Source: Verrucomicrobium sp. BvORR034
GTDB taxonomy: Bacteria > Verrucomicrobiota > Verrucomicrobiia > Verrucomicrobiales > Verrucomicrobiaceae
Direction of reading: 5' to 3'
Assembly (NCBI RefSeq): GCF_000739635.1
Contig: NZ_BATQ01000121.1
Location: 1-33,276 of the forward strand
Length of the DNA stretch: 33,276 bases
Positions 24,436 through 33,276 of this stretch are shown here, piece by piece. How positions within the stretch are numbered: position 1 is the first letter of the stretch; the number at the start of each line of letters is the position of its first letter. The position numbers and the translations under genes were made by a program. The notes beneath the pieces were generated by a model, which saw nothing but the letters and a program-made list of their open reading frames with translations, did not search any database and was not told the origin of the DNA.

Positions 24436-27400
24436 TCAGGAGATCGCAGAAGTCGTACCAGTGGAACCGGCACGCGGCGTAACATCATCGGACGAATCAT
24501 CCCCGAGCAGACGATCGAGATCCTCATCGCTGAGGGACTCAATATCCACCTCTTCCACCGCAGCGGGTGTTTCGACCACCGCAGGCGCGGCGGACGCTGC
24601 CGGGGCAGCCCCCGACTTGCCTCCCACACGCTCTGAGATGAGGGTCACGATCTGACCAATGGTTCGAGCCCGCATGAGGCTGGTCGGTGGCAGGGCCACG
24701 CCAATCGCTGCTTCCAGCGAGTTTTCGATTTCCACACCCATGAGGGAATCCAGGCCCAGGTCGGTGAGCGGCTGGTCGTTGCGCAGGCTGTCCGGTTTCA
24801 CACGGAGCACCCCACCCACCACATCCCGCACGGCGGCGCCAATGACGCCTTCACGCTCGTCTGCAGAGGCGGACTCGATGCGCAAACGCCAGTCGCTGGT
24901 GCCACCACCGGCTTCCTGATCGTCCATGCCCGAGGCAAAGATGCGCTCCAGCAGCGGGTTCTCCTGCATACCGCGGAAGAACTGACGCCATTTGTTCCAG
25001 TCCACCCGGATGGCCACGCCCTGGGCAGTGCCAGTGGCAAGGAAGCCTTCGAGCAGAGTGACCACCTCGCCAGGTGAAAGAGCCGCCGTCCCCTGACGGG
25101 CCAGGAACTCCGCCACCTTCTCGTTGCGGGCCACATAACCTTCACCACCCAGCACACCCCAGTTCACCGTCAGCGCGGGCAAGCCGAGCGCACGGCGGTG
25201 GTGGGCCAGAGAGTCAAGGAACGCATTAGCAGCCGCGTAGTTGGCCTGAGCCGGGTTGCCAAACACGCTGGAAACCGAGGAGAACATCAGGAAGCAGTCC
25301 AGATCCATTCCGGTGGTCTGCTCATGGAGCAACCAACCACCGTAGGATTTGGGTGTGAGCACCGACTTCATACGGTCGCGGTTGAGCACCCCGAGCGGGG
25401 CGTCATCAATGACCATCGCCAGATGCAGCACCCCCTTGAGCGGCACACTGAGCTGGCCGATCTCAGTAAAGAGACGGGCCACATCTTCCTTCGAGCCCAC
25501 ATCAGCAGACACGGTCAGCACTTCCACGCCTTTGGCTTCCAGGCCTTGGACAAACGCTTCCGCTCCTGGGGTCTTCAAGCCGCTGCGGCTGCTCATCACC
25601 AGGTGACGGGCTCCAGCCTCCACCAGCCAGTTGGCCAGCACTCGGCCAAAGCCGCCGAAGGCACCGGTGATCAGGTAAGCACCATCCGGGCGAACCTCAA
25701 AGGCCGGCACCGGAGCCTCCCCGCGCCGCGAGACGAACTCGGGGGCGAAGGAAACGACCACTTTGCCAATGTGCTTGCCCTGCGCCATCTGGCGGAAGGC
25801 AGCATCCACACGGCATGCCGGGAAGGCGCGGAAGGGCAGCGGGTGCAATTCACCCTGCTCCACACGCTCGGTCACATCGGCCAGAAGCTGGCGCGCCAGC
25901 CTGCCATCCCCACTGAACACCGCGTCCATCGCCACTACGTGGAAGGAGGCGTTGTTGCGCAGCGGCCACAGCGGGATGCGGGAGTTCTGGTAGATGTCGC
26001 GTTTGCCGATTTCAATGAAGCGGCCAAATTCTGAGAGACAGGCCAGACCCATCGGGATGGCCTCGGAGGCCAGTGCGTTGAGCACCACATCCACCCCGCG
26101 ACGATCCGTAAGGGCCATGACAGCCTCCACGAAGTCGCCACGACGGGAGTCAATGACGTGCTTCACACCCATGTTCAGCAGCAGGGCACGCTTGGTGGCA
26201 CTGCCTGCGCTGGCGATGACGTCCACACCCAGGTGACGGGCGATCTGGATGGCCGCCATACCCACCCCGCCGGCACCGGCGTGGACAAGGATGGTTTCAC
26301 CCGCACGCATGCGGGCCACATTCACCAGCGAGTGCCAGGAGGTCATGAAGACCACTGGCAGCGTCGCGGCTTCCTCAAAGCTCAATGCGGGCGGCATGAC
26401 GCGCACGTCACAACCGCGAGCGAGCGTCTGGGTGGCCATGCCAAACACGGCCAGACCAAAGGCTCGATCACCCACTTGCACGTGATCCACATTCGCCCCC
26501 ACCGCAGTGATGATCCCCGCCACTTCGTCACCGAAGATCCGGGCATCAGGAGCTTCACCAGGATACAACGCCAGAGCCTTGAGCACGTCGCGGAAGTTCA
26601 TCCCCGCGGCCATGACATCAATCACCACGTCATCCGGACCACAGGCTGGCTGCTCAAACGGCGCGAACGCCAGAGCATCCAAGTGACCACGATCCTTCGA
26701 CTCCAGACGGAGCGGAACTGATGCATCCAGCCACTGTTCCTGCACGGAGCGTCCACGCGTCAGGCGCATGGCATAGCGGGCTTCCCCACGGAAGGCCACT
26801 TCGCGTTCCGCATCGCGGTTCCCCAGTTCACCCAGCAGCAAGTCCACATCCCCTTCCGAGGCCACCGGGGGCAGATCCACGCAGCGGCAGGAAATGCTCG
26901 GCTGCTCATTGTGAATGACACGGGCAATCCCGATGGCAGGAGACTGTGCCACACTCGTGACTGGGATCTCCTCACCCACCGACTGGGCACCACGGGTGAT
27001 CAGGTCCATTCGGACCTTGGAAGCCGGGCAGATCGAATCTTGCGCCTGGGCCAGATGCAACAGGGCATCCGTACCACCGAGCACGTCATCAGCCTCCGCA
27101 GGCGCGGCAGGCTCATCGAGCGTCCAGAGATACACAAAGCGTTCCGGCGCAGCTTCCGCCACGACCTCCGTCACCAACTGAGTCCAGTCTTCCGGAGCTT
27201 CCGCCCGCACGGTGAACTGGTCCTGGCCATCAGAGGCATACGCACCACCACGTGTCACCACCCGGCAACGGGCACCGGCTTCACGCAGACGGGACACAAG
27301 CTGGTCACCCAGTCCGCCCGCATCAGCAAAGACGAGCCAGGAGGTCTCGAGGTCCACCCCTTCACCACCCTCTTCGGCCGTTGCTTCCTCGATCTCAGCA

Positions 27401-30400
27401 GGAGCAACCTCGGTCGTCCAAGCCTTGCGGCCCAACACGCCGATCTGCCCTTCTCCGCCACGCGGGCCGGTAAGGCCGGGCAGTGAGGCGGTTTCGTCGA
27501 ACCCAACTTCCTTGAGCACCTTCTCCCACTGCTCCCGCTCCATGAGCGGCTGCACCGGGCGGAGCTCGCGGTCCGTCAGGCTCCACCAGCCGCTCGTGAG
27601 ACCGAAGACGGTCTCCGTCCAAAGCTGGGGAGAGGCGGTGTCCATGAACACCAGGCTTCCGCCGGGCGCGAGGAGATCACGCAGGTGGCCCAGGGCCTCG
27701 CGCACATCGCCCACGGCGTGCACGCAGTTCGTGCCAATGACAAAGTCATAGGAACCCAGCTCGTAGTCCTGTTCCGCAGGGGAACGCTCCAGGTCATAGG
27801 CCCGGTACTCCACCTCAGGGAACCCGGCCAGCTTCTGCATGGCACCGGAGAAGAACGAGGCTGAAATATCCGTGAAGGTGTAGCTGTGCAGGCCACGCTC
27901 AAGCTGCGGCAGCAGGTAAGAAGCGAGACCGCCTGTGCCCGCACCGATCTCAAGAATGCGCAGACCGCGTCCTTCCGGCAGTGCCTTGGCCGCCTCCTGC
28001 ACTGTGGCCGCGATGGCCGCCAGCCAGTGGCAGGTGAAAAGGCCGTCGCCGTAGAACTGATCCAGAAGGTCTGCACCACTGCCGCCAAAGAGCACTTGTA
28101 CCGCCTCTTTCTCACCACGGAGAATAGGCGTCAGTTCTGCGCAGTTTGCCACGCAGAGCAGGGCCTCCGGCAGATGGCCGGGATGCTGCTCCACGTACTC
28201 ACGCAGGGTGTCGTCCGCCGAAGCGGCCACCCGGTCAAATTCCGCAGTGGGCACATAGCCACCGTCCTTGGCATCCACCAGGCCGCGCAGCACCAGACCA
28301 GTCATAAGCTGGCCAAACACCGGCTGCAGCGCCGGGGCCACGCCCAGAGCCTCAGCGGTGATGAGGTCACCCGCACCCATCTTGCGCAGTCCCTGCGTCA
28401 GGTGGGCGGCTGCGAGCGTGTCACCTGCCGCCAGAGCGGCTTCCAGCTTGGCACGACCGCGTGCGTTCACCACCTCATCGAGCGCCGCACCAGCGGCCTC
28501 TTTCAGGCGGGACAGCGGCAGCGGCTCAAGAGTGGCCGGTGTACCAGCGAGCGGCTTGCGCTCCCAGCCCACGCTGTAAATCAGATCCCGGATGCCTCCC
28601 GGACTGCCGGAACGGCGCACCCCGGCCACAGCGATGGCACGGAAGCCGTCTACCAGCACGCATGGATTGCCTGCCTCATCATAGATGCCGAGGCGGCCCT
28701 GGAGATACTCGTCGTTAAATCCTTGAACCCCTGCCTCAACCTTGCAGGACGCGCCTGGCGAACGCAGGAAAAGGATGCGGGCAAAACGCACCGGCAGCTT
28801 GAGCCGGGCTTTGCGTCCTTCCACGGTGCGGGCACCTGCGGAGAACACGTGCAGCGCACCATCCATGAGCACCGGATGCAACTGATACTCCCCTGCTCGG
28901 ACCGCGGAGGCCTCGGTCAATGCGACACGCCCGGATGAGCGGCCACCAGCGGCAGCGAGCTCGCGCACTCCGCGGAACTCTTCACCGTAGCGCAGGCCCT
29001 TGTCGGCCATGTGGTCATAGAAGTGGGTAAGATCCACCTTCTCCAGTCCCTGCACTTCTTGAGAGGCGGACTCCCAATCGGTACCGGCAAACGTCGATTC
29101 CGTGCGCTCACTGCGCATCGTGCCCACCACATGGACCGACCACGAGGCAGCGTTCTCAAACTTGCTCTGGATCGTGAAGGTGCGCTCGTTGCTGTCGTAA
29201 GTCACCTCCAGCTGAATGCTGGACGGATTCTCCGGCAGGATGAGCGGCTTGCGGATCTCAAAATCCTCCACGGCAAACGGGCGGCCTTCAAAGAGCTGCA
29301 CGCCGGCTTCCAGCACGAGTTCTACAAAGCCTGCGGCAGGGAAGATGACGTGGCTCTCCACCTTGTGATCCTTCAAGAAGGCCATGTGGCGGGAGTCCAG
29401 ACGGGCCGACCAGGTCGGGGTGGCCCGAGGCAGACGGGTATCAAGCAGACCGCGTCCACCCTTGCCAAGACGGCCTTCCTTCCAGTCGGGTGACTCGCTC
29501 CACCAGCGGCTGCGATCCCACGCATAGGCTGGCAGGGCAAGCTGGCGGCGGGACGGCGTGATGGCAGAGAAGTCCGCCTCCACCGCATTCCGGTGCAAAT
29601 TGGTCACCGTCTCAAGCATGGTGTCATGCTCACGCTCACGGCGAATCGAGGAAAGAACAGGTGCCTTGACTCCACGTGCCGTGAGGCACTCCTGGATGGA
29701 GTGCGCCAGCGCCGGGTGGGCGCTGATTTCCAGCCAGACATCCACACCATGGTCGGCGAGGGCGTTCACTGCCGGGGCAAAGAGCACTGGCTGGCGGATG
29801 CCACGACCCCAATGGGCGGCATCACAGGATTCACCGGAGCAGCGCTCACCCGTGACCGTGCTGAAGAACGGCACGGTCTCAGCCAGAGGCTTCATTTCCG
29901 AGATGGCTGCCACCAGGGCATCTGCCGCTGGTTGCATGAGCGCATGGTGGAAGGGATGGTCCACCTTCACGAGGCGGGCAAAGACACCCTGGCCTTCAAG
30001 TTCAGACTGGATGGCTTCCAGAGATACGCGCGGACCCGCCATGGTCAGGGAGCGCGGGCCGTTGAAGGCCGCGATGCTCACCGTACGATCATGACGTGCG
30101 ATCACGGCGCGGGCTTCTTCTTCGGACAGACCCACTGCCAGCATGGTGCCTTCACCACGGGCGCAGTCTTCCATGAAACGAGCGCGCTGCACGATGATGC
30201 GGGCACCATCTTCAATGCTGAAGATGCCGGCCACACAGGCGGCGGCCACTTCACCTACGCTATGACCCACCACAGCGGCGGGATTCACACCCCAGGACTG
30301 CCACAGTGCCGCGAGCGACACCTGCATGGCGAAGATCGCCGGCTGCCCCACCTCGGTGCGAGCCACTTGGGAAGTTTCCTCGGTCCTCGCCAGCTCCTCC

Positions 30401-32160
30401 AGCAAGGAGAAGCGTGCCCAGGGCTTCATGGCCTCAGCACAACGCTCCATCGTGGCGCGGAACACCGGCTCATGCTTCATGAGTTCACGGCCCATGCCCC
30501 ACCACTGGGGTCCCTGGCCGCTCATCACAAAGCCCACCTTGGGGGCCTGCTCCGGACGCGGAGTGAAGGAGGCCTGCACCTTTGGCCCCGGAGATCCGGC
30601 AGCGTAGGCACGCAGCTCTTCGATCGCCTCTGGCATCGTCTGCGGCACCAGCGTCATGCGATACTGGTGATGATTGCGACGGGCACCCAGAGTGTAAGTC
30701 AGATCGGGCAGCAACGGAGTGCTGCCATTGGCGTTGGAGCGGGCTTCGAGCCAGTCAGCAACACGAGCCGCATTGCCACGCAACGCCTCTTCCGAACGGG
30801 CGGAAAGCACCAGCGGCCAGGAGCGGCCGTCCGCCATCACCGGACCGTCCGGCTGCGGACGGGCGGGAGCCTCGGACACGATCACGTGCGCGTTGGCACC
30901 CCCGAAACCGAAGGAGTTCACCCCAACCAAGCGCTCACCATCAATGGCGGGGAACGGCTCCAATGAGGTGGGAACACGAAGCTTCAGCCCGGGGAAGTCA
31001 ATGTGCGGGCTAGGCGTTTCAAAATGCAGGCTCGGCGGGATCTGATGATGCTTCAGCACCAGCAGAGCCTTCAGAAGCCCCGCCACACCGGCGGCGGTTT
31101 CAAGGTGGCCAAGGTTCGTCTTCACCGAGCCGATCGGCAGCGGATCATCCGAGGCACGTCCGGCGCAAAGGGCTTCCGCGAGGGCGGTGGCCTCAATAGG
31201 GTCCCCTACTGCGGTGCCTGTACCATGGGCTTCAACAAAACCGATCTTCGAGGGGTCAACACCCGCATCGCGGCAGGCATCGCGCACCAACCGGGCCTGG
31301 GCCTCAGGGCTGGGCAGGGAGATACCATTGGTGTGACCATCCTGGTTGATGGAAGTACCCACGACCACGCCATGGATGGGATCTCCATCGGCAATCGCCT
31401 TCGACAGAGGCTTCAGCAGGACCATGCCGGCCCCTTCCCCACGCACGAAGCCGTTGGCAGAGGCGTCGAACGCTTTGCAACGACCATCAGGTGACAACAT
31501 TGACGCTTGAGAGAAGCCAATGAACCCACCAGGGTTGATCATGATGGTCACGCCGCCCGCGAGGGCGACCTCACCACGACCGCTCCAGATGTGCTCACAC
31601 GCGGCATGCACCGCAGTGAGCGCGGAGGAGCACGCGGTGTCCATGGCCACACTTGGACCAGTCAGATTCAGACAGTAGGAAATGCGGTTGGCCGCGATGC
31701 TGTGGGCGCTGCCCGTGGCCGTGTGCGGGCTGATGCCCGAGGAATCATACGGAGAGGCCTGGATGATCTGGTAGTCGTTGTGGGAGATGCCCACATACAC
31801 AGCGAGATCGGTCCCCTTCTCGAAGTCCAGCACCAGGCCGGCATCTTCAATGGCCTCCCACGCAGTCTCCAGCAGCAGACGATGCTGCGGGTCCACAAAC
31901 GGGGCCTCACGAGGGGAGATACCGAAGAACTGGGGATCGAACTGCTCGAGTGATTCCACGAACCCACCTCGGCTGGCGATCGACTTGCCGAGAATCCCGG
32001 CCTCCGCATCGTAGTACCGCTCCAAATTCCACCTGTCTGCAGGCACTTGGCCAACGGCCTCACGACCCTCGGCAAGCAGCTTCCAGTAGGACTCCATGTC
32101 CGCAACCTTTCCAGGGAAGCGGCATCCGACACCAACGATGGCAATTCCTTCTTTATTCAT
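24436..32160 (-). CDS. Single-module type I polyketide synthase KS-AT-DH-cMT-ER-KR-ACP
   Basis: This 2574-residue protein is one complete reducing module. KS, residues 1-430: DTACSS Cys177, AHGTGT His312, NLGHLE His352. AT, about 540-840: GHSVGE Ser634, with HPFH at 735-738 in the substrate-specificity position. This resembles malonyl-type HxFH rather than methylmalonyl YASH. DH, about 900-1180: His932 in DHKVESHVIFP and Asp1100 in HPVLMDGALH; the usual HxxxG is HxxxS. C-methyltransferase, about 1360-1580: LEIGAGTGG 1403-1411. ER, about 1815-2140: HAGAGGVGMAA 1960-1970. KR, about 2150-2390: TGAFGGFG 2165-2172, IDD 2251-2253 (B-type-like), Tyr2308. ACP: GLDSLM with Ser2472. A 60-residue Ala-Pro-Glu-rich tail ends with DIESLSDEDLDRLL, which looks like a docking helix. 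No thioesterase is present. All reductive domains look intact, so a saturated, possibly C-methylated acyl unit is expected, perhaps iteratively. Confidence 0.96.
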   Translation of the reverse strand: MNKEGIAIVGVGCRFPGKVADMESYWKLLAEGREAVGQVPADRWNLERYYDAEAGILGKSIASRGGFVESLEQFDPQFFGISPREAPFVDPQHRLLLETAWEAIEDAGLVLDFEKGTDLAVYVGISHNDYQIIQASPYDSSGISPHTATGSAHSIAANRISYCLNLTGPSVAMDTACSSALTAVHAACEHIWSGRGEVALAGGVTIMINPGGFIGFSQASMLSPDGRCKAFDASANGFVRGEGAGMVLLKPLSKAIADGDPIHGVVVGTSINQDGHTNGISLPSPEAQARLVRDACRDAGVDPSKIGFVEAHGTGTAVGDPIEATALAEALCAGRASDDPLPIGSVKTNLGHLETAAGVAGLLKALLVLKHHQIPPSLHFETPSPHIDFPGLKLRVPTSLEPFPAIDGERLVGVNSFGFGGANAHVIVSEAPARPQPDGPVMADGRSWPLVLSARSEEALRGNAARVADWLEARSNANGSTPLLPDLTYTLGARRNHHQYRMTLVPQTMPEAIEELRAYAAGSPGPKVQASFTPRPEQAPKVGFVMSGQGPQWWGMGRELMKHEPVFRATMERCAEAMKPWARFSLLEELARTEETSQVARTEVGQPAIFAMQVSLAALWQSWGVNPAAVVGHSVGEVAAACVAGIFSIEDGARIIVQRARFMEDCARGEGTMLAVGLSEEEARAVIARHDRTVSIAAFNGPRSLTMAGPRVSLEAIQSELEGQGVFARLVKVDHPFHHALMQPAADALVAAISEMKPLAETVPFFSTVTGERCSGESCDAAHWGRGIRQPVLFAPAVNALADHGVDVWLEISAHPALAHSIQECLTARGVKAPVLSSIRREREHDTMLETVTNLHRNAVEADFSAITPSRRQLALPAYAWDRSRWWSESPDWKEGRLGKGGRGLLDTRLPRATPTWSARLDSRHMAFLKDHKVESHVIFPAAGFVELVLEAGVQLFEGRPFAVEDFEIRKPLILPENPSSIQLEVTYDSNERTFTIQSKFENAASWSVHVVGTMRSERTESTFAGTDWESASQEVQGLEKVDLTHFYDHMADKGLRYGEEFRGVRELAAAGGRSSGRVALTEASAVRAGEYQLHPVLMDGALHVFSAGARTVEGRKARLKLPVRFARILFLRSPGASCKVEAGVQGFNDEYLQGRLGIYDEAGNPCVLVDGFRAIAVAGVRRSGSPGGIRDLIYSVGWERKPLAGTPATLEPLPLSRLKEAAGAALDEVVNARGRAKLEAALAAGDTLAAAHLTQGLRKMGAGDLITAEALGVAPALQPVFGQLMTGLVLRGLVDAKDGGYVPTAEFDRVAASADDTLREYVEQHPGHLPEALLCVANCAELTPILRGEKEAVQVLFGGSGADLLDQFYGDGLFTCHWLAAIAATVQEAAKALPEGRGLRILEIGAGTGGLASYLLPQLERGLHSYTFTDISASFFSGAMQKLAGFPEVEYRAYDLERSPAEQDYELGSYDFVIGTNCVHAVGDVREALGHLRDLLAPGGSLVFMDTASPQLWTETVFGLTSGWWSLTDRELRPVQPLMEREQWEKVLKEVGFDETASLPGLTGPRGGEGQIGVLGRKAWTTEVAPAEIEEATAEEGGEGVDLETSWLVFADAGGLGDQLVSRLREAGARCRVVTRGGAYASDGQDQFTVRAEAPEDWTQLVTEVVAEAAPERFVYLWTLDEPAAPAEADDVLGGTDALLHLAQAQDSICPASKVRMDLITRGAQSVGEEIPVTSVAQSPAIGIARVIHNEQPSISCRCVDLPPVASEGDVDLLLGELGNRDAEREVAFRGEARYAMRLTRGRSVQEQWLDASVPLRLESKDRGHLDALAFAPFEQPACGPDDVVIDVMAAGMNFRDVLKALALYPGEAPDARIFGDEVAGIITAVGANVDHVQVGDRAFGLAVFGMATQTLARGCDVRVMPPALSFEEAATLPVVFMTSWHSLVNVARMRAGETILVHAGAGGVGMAAIQIARHLGVDVIASAGSATKRALLLNMGVKHVIDSRRGDFVEAVMALTDRRGVDVVLNALASEAIPMGLACLSEFGRFIEIGKRDIYQNSRIPLWPLRNNASFHVVAMDAVFSGDGRLARQLLADVTERVEQGELHPLPFRAFPACRVDAAFRQMAQGKHIGKVVVSFAPEFVSRRGEAPVPAFEVRPDGAYLITGAFGGFGRVLANWLVEAGARHLVMSSRSGLKTPGAEAFVQGLEAKGVEVLTVSADVGSKEDVARLFTEIGQLSVPLKGVLHLAMVIDDAPLGVLNRDRMKSVLTPKSYGGWLLHEQTTGMDLDCFLMFSSVSSVFGNPAQANYAAANAFLDSLAHHRRALGLPALTVNWGVLGGEGYVARNEKVAEFLARQGTAALSPGEVVTLLEGFLATGTAQGVAIRVDWNKWRQFFRGMQENPLLERIFASGMDDQEAGGGTSDWRLRIESASADEREGVIGAAVRDVVGGVLRVKPDSLRNDQPLTDLGLDSLMGVEIENSLEAAIGVALPPTSLMRARTIGQIVTLISERVGGKSGAAPAASAAPAVVETPAAVEEVDIESLSDEDLDRLLGDDSSDDVTPRAGSTGTTSAIS

Positions 32161-32402
32161 ACAAGAATTGTCTTCAAATAAACGTGAATCACTGAATTAC
32201 TGCCGTACGACAACATCTACACTTCCGGGAAGCATGAACGATTTTCAACGAAATTCCGCAACCATGCAGAAACTGAACCCCTTCTATTCGCGGTGAGCAG
32301 GTTTGTCGCGCTTTTCCTGCCGCCATTTTGTCTTTTTTTTAATGCAACAGATTTTCACAGAAAAGACTGTCCTTAGGGTCCACCAAAAGCGATACGAAGA
32401 TT
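32161..32402. promoter_or_regulatory. Divergent promoter region between the PKS operon and the amidotransferase
   Basis: The 242-bp spacer is more AT-rich than the flanking genes. It holds CTTCC-G-GGAAG (32222-32232) and a hairpin ACAG-A-TTTTC-ACA-GAAAA-GA-CTGT (32347-32370) that ends 33 bp before the amidotransferase start. Both could be operator sites; no -35/-10 pair was confidently recognised. Confidence 0.5.
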
Positions 32403-33276
32403 ATGTGTGGCATTGCAGGCATGCTAGATCTTGGCGGTGAACGTACCGTGCCCGAGGAGGCCCTCCGCAGGATGGCCCGGGCCATTGTACACCGGGGTCC
32501 AGACGAGGAGGGATTCTTCATTCGCCCAGGGGTGGGACTGGCCTCCCGGAGGCTAAGCATTGTGGGACTGGCCGATGGGCAGCAGCCCATGAAAAACGAG
32601 GCGGGGAACGTCCATGTCGTGTTCAACGGCGAGCTCTTCGACCACATTGAAAAGCGTCGCGAGCTGACGCAGCGCGGACACGTGCTGCGAACTCATTGCG
32701 ACACCGAGATCCTGCCCCACTTGTGGGAGGACTATCAGGAGGGTCTCTTCGAAAAACTTCGAGGTCAGTTTGCTGTTGCCCTTTGGGATGATTCGAAGAG
32801 GCAACTGATTCTGGGACGTGACCGCTTTGGCATCGCTCCCCTCTTCTGGACCCGGCAGGGCGACTGGCTGCTTTTCGCGTCTGAAATCAAGGCGTTGCTG
32901 GCCTCAGGCATGGTGCCCGCCCGGCCCGACCGCAAGGGCATCGATCAAATCTTCACCTTTGCCGCCCTTCCGGGGCCTACCACCTGCTTCGAGGGCGTGC
33001 GCATGCTGCCGCCTGCCCACTACCTGCGCATCCAGCCGGGTGGCCAAAGCACCGGTCCGACCTTGGACGAGCGTGCCTACTGGAAGATGGACTTCCCCGA
33101 CCAAGGGCAGGAGGTGGATGGCGACGCAAAGGACCTCGTGGACAGCTTCGAGAAACATTTGCTCCACGCTGTAGGCATGCGCCTGCGTGCGGATGTGCCC
33201 GTGGGCTCCTACCTCTCCGGCGGAGTGGACTCAAGCATGATCCTGGCACTGGCCTGCCATCTTCACGGCAAGAACG
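32403..33276 (+). CDS. asnB: Asparagine-synthetase-type glutamine amidotransferase (3' truncated)
   Basis: From ATG 32403 the frame is open to the end of the window (291 codons). The start MCGIAG puts Cys2 at the N-terminus after Met removal, the nucleophile of class II glutaminases. Further motifs are HRGPDEEGFF, RLSIVGLADGQQP, VFNGELFDH, DTEILPH and GRDRFGIAPLFW. The synthetase half begins with SYLSGGVDSS, the PP-loop of the ATP pyrophosphatase domain. The family forms amides by activating a carboxylate with ATP and using glutamine-derived ammonia. Compared with housekeeping AsnB, the FNGELFDH (usual FNGEIYN) and GIAPLFW (usual GIKPLYY) positions differ. AsnB homologues in biosynthetic clusters often amidate a tailored product, and the divergent placement from the PKS operon suits that. 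The end of the gene and its downstream neighbours lie outside the window. Confidence 0.9.
   Translation, partial: MCGIAGMLDLGGERTVPEEALRRMARAIVHRGPDEEGFFIRPGVGLASRRLSIVGLADGQQPMKNEAGNVHVVFNGELFDHIEKRRELTQRGHVLRTHCDTEILPHLWEDYQEGLFEKLRGQFAVALWDDSKRQLILGRDRFGIAPLFWTRQGDWLLFASEIKALLASGMVPARPDRKGIDQIFTFAALPGPTTCFEGVRMLPPAHYLRIQPGGQSTGPTLDERAYWKMDFPDQGQEVDGDAKDLVDSFEKHLLHAVGMRLRADVPVGSYLSGGVDSSMILALACHLHGKN

Noticed and set aside
29593-30966. Long plus-strand open frame inside the PKS
   Set aside because: It is antisense to the AT and KS domains, which are highly conserved on the minus strand.
1-33276. tRNA, rRNA, CRISPR arrays, prophage or integrase genes
   Set aside because: None was seen by eye on either strand; no repeat-spacer pattern or tRNA cloverleaf with CCA end was found.

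Overview
The window (about 33.3 kb, GC-rich) looks like chromosomal DNA of a member of the Verrucomicrobia, probably Verrucomicrobiales. The main pointers are the truncated autotransporter-repeat protein with a PEP-CTERM tail at the left edge, the very weak Shine-Dalgarno signals, and the mix of FixJ/NarL regulators, an OprD-like porin and small exported proteins. No species can be fixed from the sequence alone. No rRNA, tRNA or CRISPR array was seen.

Left part (1-14.6 kb, mostly accessory and regulatory). It holds the end of the giant passenger protein, a histidine-rich exported peptide, a NarL-type response regulator, a proline-rich lipoprotein, a DUF2892-type membrane protein and a YciF-like ferritin-fold protein. 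These are followed by an OprD-like porin, a small ribbon-helix-helix-like protein, an ECF sigma factor, two more orphan NarL-type response regulators, a DGPF/YCII protein, a TonB-dependent receptor and a YjlB-like cupin. Two near-identical elements of about 221-223 bp (3030-3250 and 5278-5500) have perfect terminal inverted repeats and 3-bp TNA target duplications. They are MITEs, and one is inserted exactly at the stop codon of the histidine-rich gene.

Middle (14.9-21.6 kb, all minus strand). This stretch has a lipase-like alpha/beta-hydrolase lipoprotein, a stand-alone SAM methyltransferase-like protein, a compact export operon (LolA-like periplasmic protein, LolD-like ATPase, FtsX/MacB-type permease) and a secreted two-repeat protein.

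Right part (22.1-33.3 kb) is the core of a biosynthetic locus. A 2574-residue single-module type I PKS (KS-AT-DH-cMT-ER-KR-ACP) is followed after 4 bp by a free-standing NRPS-type condensation/acyltransferase domain and after 22 bp by a membrane fatty-acid desaturase. An asparagine-synthetase-type amidotransferase is transcribed divergently and runs off the right edge. Together these suggest a fully reduced, possibly methyl-branched fatty-acyl-like chain that is released or transferred by the condensation domain, desaturated, perhaps amidated, and possibly carried to the outer membrane by the LolA/ABC system. The product and the link to the exporter are inference.

A 500-bp gap at 21.6-22.1 kb ends in three consecutive hairpins with a T-tract on the plus strand, which is a candidate structured RNA or repeat.
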